64,000 nt of DNA from Terriglobia bacterium (GTDB taxonomy: Bacteria; Acidobacteriota; Terriglobia; Bryobacterales; Bryobacteraceae), in NCBI GenBank assembly GCA_020073345.1, contig JAIQFI010000009.1, forward strand, positions 1 through 64,000. Reading direction: 5' to 3'. Made by a program: the position numbers and the translations under genes. Under the pieces are notes generated by a model. That model was not told the origin of the DNA. It did no database searches and saw only the letters and a program-made list of their open reading frames with translations. Positions 25,940-32,900 of the stretch are shown in pieces. Within the stretch, counting starts at the first letter, position 1. Each line of letters starts with the position of its first letter.

Positions 25940-26170
25940 ATGCACTGGTGGAAATACTACGGTGTAAGCCTAGCCGTCGTCTGCGCAATCGGACCGAAGA
26001 TCGTTTGGGCATGGCTGTTGAGAAAAGGTAAATGGAGACTCGCGAAACCAGAAGCCGGATTTCTCGGCAGGACGACTCTGCTTTTTGTACTGTATGCCGC
26101 TTCCTTCGCGATCTTCATAGCGCTGTTTTATATCGGCTTGTATGCGGCGGCGCTTACGGATGGTCTTTAA
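25940..26170 (+). CDS. small membrane protein within inverted repeats
   Basis: A 76-residue protein starting MHWWKYYGVSLAVVC with two hydrophobic segments (about 6-26 and 46-73) separated by a charged loop, RKGKWRLAKPEAG. No family recognised. It fills the interval between the two inverted-repeat copies, which makes a 330-base unit (25881-26210). It could be a passenger of that unit or just a gene between two repeats. Confidence 0.45.
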   Translation: MHWWKYYGVSLAVVCAIGPKIVWAWLLRKGKWRLAKPEAGFLGRTTLLFVLYAASFAIFIALFYIGLYAAALTDGL

Positions 26171-26180
26171 GCTGTCAAGA

Positions 26181-26210
26181 CATTTGCGTTCATTCGCGTT
26201 CATTTGCGGC
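26181..26210. repeat. right arm of the ~30 bp inverted repeat, dispersed family
   Basis: CATTTGCGTTCATTCGCGTT then CATTTGCGGC. Read on the reverse strand it encodes the last residues of the DUF2442 protein (AANERE) and its stop codon. Confidence 0.75.
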
Positions 26211-26459
26211 CATATTTGGTCGCGGCGCCGGAATGCCGTGCAGCATCCCTTCCACGCTGATATCCTCGTCGATCTCGGGCCAGTGCACACCCTGTCCGCT
26301 GCCAATAAGCCGGAAGTTCGCGCGCTGCGCGGGTGTGGCTTCGGACAGGCGCCAGGACCAAGCCAAAGGAACGCTGATCACCCGGCCATCTGTCAATCGC
26401 GCAGTGATTTGGTCCTTGCTCACCCGCACGTCTTGAATGCGTGGACCGTTGCTAGCCAC
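26190..26459 (-). CDS. DUF2442 domain protein
   Basis: An 89-residue protein with a GTG start. The DUF2442 pattern is visible: VRVSKDQITARLTDGRVISVPLAWSWRL and a C-terminal HWPEIDEDISVEGML. These small proteins are usually paired with DUF4160 proteins and behave like toxin-antitoxin-type or regulatory couples, but the role is not established. The start overlaps the stop of the DUF4160 frame by 8 bases. The last residues NMAANERE come from the dispersed repeat rather than from the family. Confidence 0.85.
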   Translation of the reverse strand: MASNGPRIQDVRVSKDQITARLTDGRVISVPLAWSWRLSEATPAQRANFRLIGSGQGVHWPEIDEDISVEGMLHGIPAPRPNMAANERE

Positions 26460-26687
26460 AGTGCGGATGCCATGCCTCCAAAATCGCCGTTCGATGAGTC
26501 ACGATCATCCGGCGAATCACATTCAACTCCCGAGCGCTAAAACCATCGTTATTCGCTAGTCCGAGCGGCTGGAGCCAAAACTTGCAGGTGTTGTCATCGC
26601 GCTCCACATGGCATGTGGCGGCTCGTTGCAATCGAAGCTCATAAAGAAGAATCGATACGGCCCAGAAATATTGCGGATTCTCAGCAC
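26452..26687 (-). pseudogene. DUF4160 gene broken by a one-base deletion
   Basis: From a GTG at 26687 the frame reads VLRIRNISGPYRFFFMSFDCNEPPH, the typical beginning of DUF4160 proteins, then leaves the family pattern. One base further in phase, the rest appears in order: VERDDNTCKFWLQPLGLAN, then FSARELNVIRRMIVTH, ILEAWHPHCG and a stop at 26452. The break falls at 26604-26618, in the codons expected to encode HVHVE, where the sequence has become a perfect 15-base palindrome. It may be a natural mutation or a sequencing error; otherwise the gene is complete. Confidence 0.75.
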
Positions 26688-26751
26688 CTAGGCTTCTCCA
26701 ACATGACTAACACCCTAATATTGAGGATACCCTTACCCCATACTTAAAAGA

Positions 26752-27813
26752 GTGTCCCCCGCCCGCGAAATCGCCTTCCGAGTACTCCAGCGCGTCCACG
26801 GCGGCGGCTATGCAACCGATCTATTGCGTCGCGAGAAGGGCGACCCGCGCGATCTGGCCCTGGCCGAAAGCATCGTACTCGGCTGCCTGCGATATCAGGC
26901 CCAGCTCGACTACCTCATCGAATTCTTCTCAGGCCGAAAACAACCCAAGCTCGACGACGTCGTCCGCATCGCCCTCCGCATGGGCATCTTCCAACTGCGC
27001 TATCTCGACCGCATCCCGGCGCACGCCGCCGTGGCCGAGAGCGTCGAGCTAGTCAAGCAGGCTCACAAGCGCTCCGCCGCCGGATTCGTCAACGCCGTAT
27101 TGCGCAAAGTGAATCGCTCGCCCATAGCGTGGCCGGACAAAGCTACCGAGCTGAGTATTCCCGCATGGATGCTCGAACGCTGGCAGCAGCAATATGGAGA
27201 GCCGGCCGCCGCCGCGATCGCTCATGCCGCCCTCGAACAGCCGGAAGCCGCGATCAACCCGGCCACAGGCCGCCAGCAGGATCCCGGGGCGCAGTCGATT
27301 GTCCCGCTGCTCGAAGTCCAACCGGGGATGACCGTGCTCGACATCTGCGCGGCTCCCGGCAACAAGACGGCCCAGATCCTGGCGCTCGGCGGACGCGTAA
27401 CCGCCGCCGACAGATACCTCAAACGCCTCACCGATGTCCCAGCGGAGGCTCAGCGCGTCGTCCTGGACGCCACCACGACCCTGCCCTTTAATGTGAAGTT
27501 TGACCGCATCCTGGTGGACGCACCGTGCTCGGGAACCGGAACCCTGGCGCGCAATCCGGAGATCAAATGGCGACTGCGCGCGAGCGACCTCCAGCGCTTC
27601 GCCCTTCTGCAGCGCAAAATCCTGGAACACGCACTCCCTCACCTGAAGCCGGGCGGGCGGCTGGTCTACGCCACCTGCTCGCTCGAACGGGAAGAAAACG
27701 AAGACGTCATTTCCCATGTTTTGGCTGGATCGCCAGTCACCGCTACCCATCTTCGGCTGCCCGGCCGCGACCCCGGAGACGGGTTTTTCGCCTCAGTTAT
27801 AACCGTTTGCTAA
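26752..27813 (+). CDS. rsmB: 16S rRNA cytosine-967 C5 methyltransferase
   Basis: A 353-residue protein with an N-terminal NusB-like RNA-binding domain (residues 1-125; AREIAFRVLQRVHGGGYATDLL) and a Rossmann methyltransferase domain. The SAM loop is LDICAAPGNKTAQIL; the two catalytic cysteines are in DAPCSGTGTLARNP and YATCSLEREENEDV. It is shorter than E. coli RsmB (429), mostly in the linker and C-terminus. GTG start without a strong ribosome site. It leads a forward group with rpe and bamD. Confidence 0.94.
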   Translation: MSPAREIAFRVLQRVHGGGYATDLLRREKGDPRDLALAESIVLGCLRYQAQLDYLIEFFSGRKQPKLDDVVRIALRMGIFQLRYLDRIPAHAAVAESVELVKQAHKRSAAGFVNAVLRKVNRSPIAWPDKATELSIPAWMLERWQQQYGEPAAAAIAHAALEQPEAAINPATGRQQDPGAQSIVPLLEVQPGMTVLDICAAPGNKTAQILALGGRVTAADRYLKRLTDVPAEAQRVVLDATTTLPFNVKFDRILVDAPCSGTGTLARNPEIKWRLRASDLQRFALLQRKILEHALPHLKPGGRLVYATCSLEREENEDVISHVLAGSPVTATHLRLPGRDPGDGFFASVITVC

Positions 27814-27831
27814 CATTGAGGATGGTCGCTC

Positions 27832-28506
27832 ATGGTTGAGATCCTGCCATCGATTCTCTCGGCCGATTTCGCGCGTCTGGGCGAGCAGATTGCCGCGCTT
27901 GAGGCGGCCGGCTGCCGCATGCTTCATGTGGACGTGATGGACGGCCACTTCGTGCCCAATATCACCATCGGGCCGCCGGTGGTCGAGTCGCTCCGCAAAG
28001 CTACTCGCGCGACCCTGGACGTCCACCTGATGATCGAGGATCCCGACAAGTACGCGCCCATCTTCATCCAAGCTGGCGCCGACCAGGTTTCTGTACACCA
28101 GGAAGCATGCAGACACTTGGATCGGACGCTCCGGATGATCCGCAGCGAAGGCGCCAAGGCGGGTGTCGTGATCAATCCGTCCACCCCGGTGGCCACGCTG
28201 GACGACGTTCTGGAGATCGCCGACTACGTCCTGGTGATGAGCGTCAATCCCGGTTTTGGCGGCCAGCAGTTCATTCCCAATGCGCTCCGCAAGGTGCGGC
28301 AGCTTGCTGCCCGGCGCAAGGAACGTGGATTGCAGTTCCCCATCGAGATCGACGGTGGCGTAACCAAGGAAAACCTTGGGAAGATAATAGATGCAGGGGT
28401 GGAGTGGGTGGTGGCGGGGTCGTCTGTTTTTCACACTGTGAATCCGCCGGCCGCATTCGAGGAAATGCGCCGGATCGCACACGACTCGACCGCAGTTCGA
28501 GTATAG
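27832..28506 (+). CDS. rpe: ribulose-phosphate 3-epimerase
   Basis: A 224-residue TIM-barrel enzyme that interconverts ribulose-5-phosphate and xylulose-5-phosphate in the pentose phosphate pathway. Motifs PSILSADFARLGEQI, HVDVMDGHFVPNITIGPP, LDVHLMI, MSVNPGFGGQQFI and EIDGGVT carry the metal ligands and catalytic aspartates. It sits 18 bases after rsmB and 13 bases before bamD, a plausible operon. Confidence 0.97.
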   Translation: MVEILPSILSADFARLGEQIAALEAAGCRMLHVDVMDGHFVPNITIGPPVVESLRKATRATLDVHLMIEDPDKYAPIFIQAGADQVSVHQEACRHLDRTLRMIRSEGAKAGVVINPSTPVATLDDVLEIADYVLVMSVNPGFGGQQFIPNALRKVRQLAARRKERGLQFPIEIDGGVTKENLGKIIDAGVEWVVAGSSVFHTVNPPAAFEEMRRIAHDSTAVRV

Positions 28507-28519
28507 TCAAGAGGTTCTC

Positions 28520-29611
28520 ATGCGTTTCTTGAAATTGTCCGTAACGATTGCCGCCGCGCTGACCGTGAGTTCCTGCGCCTTCAAGCACAAGAAATACGAA
28601 AACCCGATCACGGCGCAAACCCAGCAGCCGGATAAGATCCTGTTCGATAAAGGGATAAAGGACCTGGAGAAGGGCCGCTACGAAATCGCCCGCATCACAC
28701 TCAACACGCTGATGAACACCTATGAATCGAGCGAGTACATGGCCAAGGCCAAACTGGCCATCGCCGACGCTTGGTATCGGGAAGGCGGCGCGCGCGGCCG
28801 GGCTCAGGCCGAAGCCGACTACAAGGACTTCATTCTGTTCTATCCCACCATGCCGGAGGCCGCGGAATCGCAAGAGAAGCTCTGCAAGATCCACTACCAG
28901 CAGATGGACAAGCCCGATCGCGATCCCAATGAAGGTCTGCGGGCCGAACAGGAATGCCGTCAGGTTTTGGTTCAGTTCCCAAACTCCAAGTTCGCTCCGG
29001 AGGTGGAGCAGCTTCTGCGGAACGTTCAGGAAATTCTGGCCGACAGCGAAATGCGCGTGGGCTCTTTCTACTATTCTCGCGGCAGCCTGGCGTCGGCCGC
29101 CAACCGGCTGGGCGGAGTAGTGGACCAGTACCCGCTGTACAGCCGCGCGGACGAAGCGCTGTGGCTGGAAGGCAATTCCTTCACCCGCCTGGGGCCGCGT
29201 TACCGCCAGCAGGCCGGCGACACCTACGCTCGTCTGGTCCGCGATTATCCGCTGAGCGATTTCGCCGACCAGGCCAAGTCGCGGCTGAAGACGCTGGAGA
29301 TGCCGGTTCCAACAGGAGATTCCGCAGCCGAGGCACGGATGCGGTTTGAAAAGGAGAATCGCACGCGTCAGGGCACGTTCCGCCGGCTCACGGGCTTTAT
29401 ACACCAGAATCCGGATACCAGCGCGGCTGCGAAATCCGGCGCGCCGCAGATGAACCCGCCCAAGCAGAATATTCCGGTCACGGTCCCGGTTCCCGGTTCG
29501 CAGGCGGGATTCCAGGGGGATGTTACCGTGACGCCGGTCACCGATCCCGCCGCGCTTGAGAATAATCCAGACGCGCGCCAGCAGCCGCAGCCCGCCAAAC
29601 CCAAGCCCTAG
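28520..29611 (+). CDS. bamD: outer membrane protein assembly factor BamD
   Basis: A 363-residue lipoprotein: signal peptide MRFLKLSVTIAAALTVSSC with the lipidated cysteine at position 19. TPR-like helical repeats follow (DKGIKDLEKGRYEIARITL; AEADYKDFILFYPTMPEAAE; EQECRQVLVQFPNSKFAPE), as in BamD/ComL. It is longer than E. coli BamD (245) because of a Pro/Gln-rich C-terminal extension (after about residue 280). It belongs to the BAM complex that inserts beta-barrel proteins. Confidence 0.9.
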   Translation: MRFLKLSVTIAAALTVSSCAFKHKKYENPITAQTQQPDKILFDKGIKDLEKGRYEIARITLNTLMNTYESSEYMAKAKLAIADAWYREGGARGRAQAEADYKDFILFYPTMPEAAESQEKLCKIHYQQMDKPDRDPNEGLRAEQECRQVLVQFPNSKFAPEVEQLLRNVQEILADSEMRVGSFYYSRGSLASAANRLGGVVDQYPLYSRADEALWLEGNSFTRLGPRYRQQAGDTYARLVRDYPLSDFADQAKSRLKTLEMPVPTGDSAAEARMRFEKENRTRQGTFRRLTGFIHQNPDTSAAAKSGAPQMNPPKQNIPVTVPVPGSQAGFQGDVTVTPVTDPAALENNPDARQQPQPAKPKP

Positions 29612-29630
29612 GCAGGATGCCTGAACGCGA

Positions 29631-30191
29631 ATGAGCACCATCCTCCTGGCGGACGACAGCCCGCACGCCCGGCGGATGGGTGAGCGTATTCTGCGCGAGG
29701 AGGGCTTCGAAGTCTCGAGCGCAACGGATGAAGCCAGCGCGCGGGCGTGTCTGGCCGCTTTCGACCCGGATCTGGTGATCGCGGATGTGTTTCTTCCAGG
29801 GGGTGGTGGACTGGAACTCTGCCGCCACGTCAAAAACTTCCACCGTCACGTGCGGGTGATTCTCACGGCGGGGCAACTCGAGCCGCTGGACGAAAACGAA
29901 GCCCGCGCGGCTGGCTGTGACGCGGTCCTGCGCAAGCCCTTCGAAGCGTCCATGGTCATCGGAACCATCCGCTCCCTGGTGCAGGAAGCCAAGCTGGCGC
30001 GGGGCCTGTTTGCCGAAGCGCTGGCGGCTGTTCCGCCCGTGCCGGTTTCAGACGCCCCGGGGACAGTCGCGGCCCCGGCTGCTCCCGATCCCGAGCGGAT
30101 CCAGGCGGCCATCACCCTGGCGCTCGACGCGGCGCTGCCCAACCTGGTGCGTGAAATTACCGAAAAAGTTTTGATAGCCTTAGGTCACTAA
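29631..30191 (+). CDS. response regulator receiver protein with C-terminal helix
   Basis: A 186-residue protein: receiver domain (residues 1-120) with ILLADDSPH, phosphorylated Asp in LVIADVFLPGG, and Lys in LRKPFEAS. An Ala/Pro-rich linker leads to a C-terminal amphipathic helix, ERIQAAITLALDAALPNLV then REITEKVLIAL. There is no DNA-binding or enzyme domain, so output is likely by protein contact through this helix. The start overlaps a partial copy of the GAACGCGAATGA repeat. Confidence 0.85.
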   Translation: MSTILLADDSPHARRMGERILREEGFEVSSATDEASARACLAAFDPDLVIADVFLPGGGGLELCRHVKNFHRHVRVILTAGQLEPLDENEARAAGCDAVLRKPFEASMVIGTIRSLVQEAKLARGLFAEALAAVPPVPVSDAPGTVAAPAAPDPERIQAAITLALDAALPNLVREITEKVLIALGH

Positions 30192-30212
30192 AGCAAGACC
30201 GCTCTCAACCAC

Positions 30213-30713
30213 ATGCCTGACAATAGTTTTGACGTCGTATCGAAAATCGACCTGCCGGAAGTGAGCAACGCCGTGCAGCAGGCGCTGAAGGAAATCCAGC
30301 AGCGCTATGACCTGAAGACCTCCAACTCGAACATCGAGCTGCAGGAAAAAGATAACAAGATTCTGCTGCAAAGCCGGGACGAATTCAGCCTCAAGGCCGT
30401 CACCGAAATCCTGGGGCAGAAGCTGGTGAAGCGCAAGGTTCCGCTGAAGGGCCTGAGTTACGGGACCATCACCCCGGCGGCTGGATCCACCGTGCGCCAG
30501 GAGATCAGCCTGCAACAGGGCATCCCCATCGAGAAGGCGCGCGACATCGTGAAGATGATCAAGGACAGCAAGAAGAAGGTCCAGGCGTCGATCCAAGGGG
30601 ACTTCGTGCGCATCGCCGGCAAGGATCGCGACACGCTGCAGGAAGTGATGCAGCTGCTGCGCTCCAGCGATTTCGGGATCGACATGCAGTTCACCAACTA
30701 CCGGACCAATTGA
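30213..30713 (+). CDS. yajQ: YajQ family nucleotide-binding protein
   Basis: A 166-residue protein with the complete YajQ pattern: MPDNSFDVVSKIDLPEVSNA, RYDLKTSNSNIEL and the C-terminal FRVQASIQGD-like strand seen as KKVQASIQGDFVRIAGKDRD. Members bind cyclic di-GMP or nucleic acid in the organisms tested. It follows the receiver gene by 21 bases. Confidence 0.96.
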   Translation: MPDNSFDVVSKIDLPEVSNAVQQALKEIQQRYDLKTSNSNIELQEKDNKILLQSRDEFSLKAVTEILGQKLVKRKVPLKGLSYGTITPAAGSTVRQEISLQQGIPIEKARDIVKMIKDSKKKVQASIQGDFVRIAGKDRDTLQEVMQLLRSSDFGIDMQFTNYRTN

Positions 30714-30719
30714 AATCTC

Positions 30720-30799
30720 GCATGCACAACGGAGGCTGGCGCAGCGGGACAGGGCACGCGTACTCGCCATTGGGAGAGCTGCGCCGGCCCTGTGCATGC
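30720..30799. other. long imperfect hairpin between yajQ and the hydrolase gene
   Basis: GCATGCACA (30720-30728) pairs with TGTGCATGC (30791-30799), and inside it GGCGCAGC (30738-30745) pairs with GCTGCGCC (30778-30785). The first possible start codon of the hydrolase (GTG at 30792) would fall inside the right arm, favouring the GTG at 30804. There is no T-run, so it is not a standard terminator. Confidence 0.6.
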
Positions 30800-30803
30800 T
30801 AAC

Positions 30804-31427
30804 GTGCCGCGCAAAATCGAGTCGCTGTTTCTGGAAGGTACCGCCGGACGCCTGGAGGCTTTACTTGAGGAACCGGAACACGGCGAGCCGCGGGAAGCCG
30901 CCCTGGTGTGCCATCCGCATCCACAGCACGGCGGGACCATGCACAACAAGGTGGTCTACCGCATCGCACGCGGCCTGCGGAGCGCAGGAGCGGCAGTGCT
31001 GCGATTCAACTATCGCGGCGTGAACCTGAGCGAAGGCGAATACGGCCACGGCGAAGGCGAGCTCGAAGACGCCCGCGCTTCACTCCACTATCTTCGCGGG
31101 CGCTATCCCGGTCTACCGTTCACACTCGCGGGGTTCTCGTTCGGATCGCGAATCGTACTGAAGCTGGGATGCGGGGGAATCGGCGCCCGCCGGGTGATCG
31201 CCGTCGGATTTCCTACCACGTACAAAGATCGCTCGTTCTTAGAAGGCTGTACCGTGCCGAAGGTTTTCCTGCAAAGCACGCGCGACCAGTACGGCCCCAT
31301 TTCCGAACTGGAGCCGCTGGTCGCGTCGTTGGCCGAACCGAAGAAACTCGTCCTGGTGGATGCCGAGGACCACTTCTTCGCCGGGGCGCTGGATCAACTG
31401 GAACAGGAAGTGTCTTTGTTGAAATAG
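30804..31427 (+). CDS. alpha/beta hydrolase
   Basis: About 207 residues from the GTG at 30804 (VPRKIESLFLEG). The motif AALVCHPHPQHGGTMHN is typical of the small intracellular hydrolases of the CocE/YfhR-like group. The nucleophile elbow is GFSFGSRI (Ser in G-x-S-x-G), and a late catalytic His is in DAEDHFFAG. Substrate unknown. The 3' end overlaps the convergent PEP-CTERM gene by 34 bases. Confidence 0.88.
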   Translation: MPRKIESLFLEGTAGRLEALLEEPEHGEPREAALVCHPHPQHGGTMHNKVVYRIARGLRSAGAAVLRFNYRGVNLSEGEYGHGEGELEDARASLHYLRGRYPGLPFTLAGFSFGSRIVLKLGCGGIGARRVIAVGFPTTYKDRSFLEGCTVPKVFLQSTRDQYGPISELEPLVASLAEPKKLVLVDAEDHFFAGALDQLEQEVSLLK

Positions 31428-32173
31428 CTCTTGCGTGTCCGGCGGCGATACAGTCCGAGACTGGCCAGCGCCAGCCCCGCTAGACCGAAGGTTGCTGGCT
31501 CGGGAACCGGCGGCGTGTGGGGAATCGGGATCGTGCTGGCGTACAAGCTTTCGATCTTAAAGTAATCCAGATAACGATCCGCGTGGTCTCCGCTCAGCCG
31601 GGCGGCCAGGAGCAATTCGTTCCCGGTGCCGCCTCCCAGACTCACGGTGCGGGCGTTGGTGCTGCGTGTCGAATCGTCGTCGATGCGGCCACCAAAGCCG
31701 GCGCCGGCCAGGCCGGCCAGGCCGATAGTGGAAAGGTTCGTGCTGCTGTTTCCGATCCAGTAGGTCACGTCCCGATCGTAGGTTCCGTATGGGTTGATGA
31801 CGATACCGGTGGGATCGAGAACGGTGTTGAACTTGAACAGCACGAAGTCAAAGCTCCCGTGGTTGTCCACTTGATGTTCCGGGGCACCGCAGTTGGAGTG
31901 CTCCTCAGGGTGGTTGCAGGATGCCAGGCCCAGCCCGTTATATTGTTGCAGCTGCGCGGGTGTGAAGTTGCCTGTAAGCCCGGACGGCAGCGAGAAAGAG
32001 CTGGCCGTCACCGAGTAGGTGTGGGTGGGGTCCCAGTAGGTTCGCGTGTCCCCATACGGGCTGCTGCCGCCCAAGGTTCCCCCACTAGTTGTGAAGTTAA
32101 AACTGATGGTCGTCGCACTCGCGGCCAGCGAAGCCACGAGCGACAACAATCCGACCTTGATCATTTTGTGCAT
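31394..32173 (-). CDS. PEP-CTERM sorting domain protein
   Basis: A 259-residue secreted protein: signal peptide at the N-terminus (MIKVGLLSLVASLAASA), a beta-rich body with many Ser/Thr/Gly residues, and a C-terminal sorting signal VPEPATFGLAGLALASLGLY then RRRTRK (PEP, hydrophobic helix, basic tail). Proteins with this tail are processed by an exosortase and delivered to the surface or extracellular matrix; no exosortase gene is in the window. The function of the body is unknown. Confidence 0.93.
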   Translation of the reverse strand: MHKMIKVGLLSLVASLAASATTISFNFTTSGGTLGGSSPYGDTRTYWDPTHTYSVTASSFSLPSGLTGNFTPAQLQQYNGLGLASCNHPEEHSNCGAPEHQVDNHGSFDFVLFKFNTVLDPTGIVINPYGTYDRDVTYWIGNSSTNLSTIGLAGLAGAGFGGRIDDDSTRSTNARTVSLGGGTGNELLLAARLSGDHADRYLDYFKIESLYASTIPIPHTPPVPEPATFGLAGLALASLGLYRRRTRKSYFNKDTSCSS

Positions 32174-32246
32174 TGAATCCTCCGATTCTCCGAAAGGCCT
32201 CGGTCTCAGCCGGACCTAAATTTCGTTCATTGGTGATATTCGAATT

Positions 32247-32276
32247 CTACCCGTGAGGACGGGAAACCTCAGGTAG
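32247..32276. promoter_or_regulatory. inverted repeat upstream of the PEP-CTERM gene
   Basis: CTACC-CG-TGAGG (32247-32258) pairs with CCTCAGGTAG (32267-32276) across an 8-base loop, apart from the two extra bases. It lies about 75 bases upstream of the PEP-CTERM start. It may be an operator or leader hairpin. Confidence 0.35.
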
Positions 32277-32385
32277 TACGTTAGTTCCGGGGTGTCCAGA
32301 ACTGCTCTGGTACTCCAGAATTTCTAAACGCTGAGCTCGCAAGACACAGTCGGGGCGAGGGAGGATAGCCTTTAGACTTGGCGGC

Positions 32386-32817
32386 TTATACGCCGGCCAG
32401 CCGCAGTTCGCGGCGCATGCGGCGGGTAGCGCGCTCCGCGATCAGATCGGCGATTTTGCCCAGCAGTCCGGGAACGTCTTCCGGGCTGATCAACATCGAT
32501 TTCTGATGACGGGCCGGGTCGGGGTGGGAATCCTGATAGGCGGTGATCAGCGCGGTGGCGGGCTTGTAATCCATCATCCGCGCGTGCGCCAGCACCTTAA
32601 GCCCCGCTTCGGGCGATTCCATTTGCAGATCACTCAGGACTAGCTCGTACTCGCCTTCATCCAGCTTGCCAACCGCTTCGGCGGCACTGGCGGCGACATT
32701 TACTTTGTAACCGCCTGCTTCGAGGACAGTTTTCAACGTAAGCCGGCTGGCGGGATCGTCGTCCACCAGCAGGACCCTGGCTAACTCGTACTCTGATATA
32801 TGGAAAGCTGGAATCAT
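32386..32817 (-). CDS. stand-alone response regulator receiver protein
   Basis: A 143-residue protein made of one receiver domain: VLLVDDDPASRLTLKTVLEA, phosphorylated Asp in LVLSDLQME, conserved Thr in LITAYQ. The position of the usual Lys falls in HQKSMLIS. A short basic helix ends the protein (ERATRRMRREL). No output domain and no kinase nearby. It is probably a signalling relay protein. Confidence 0.88.
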   Translation of the reverse strand: MIPAFHISEYELARVLLVDDDPASRLTLKTVLEAGGYKVNVAASAAEAVGKLDEGEYELVLSDLQMESPEAGLKVLAHARMMDYKPATALITAYQDSHPDPARHQKSMLISPEDVPGLLGKIADLIAERATRRMRRELRLAGV

Positions 32818-32900
32818 CCGTTGCCATCTACAGTTTACCCCAGAAGTTCTATTTCGAATCCGGAGATTTTCTTAGTACGCTGCTGGACTTAGGTAAGTTA

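Noticed and set aside
28271..29833. A 520-residue reverse frame opposite rpe, bamD and the receiver gene
   Set aside because: Antisense to three well-supported genes, with low-complexity content.
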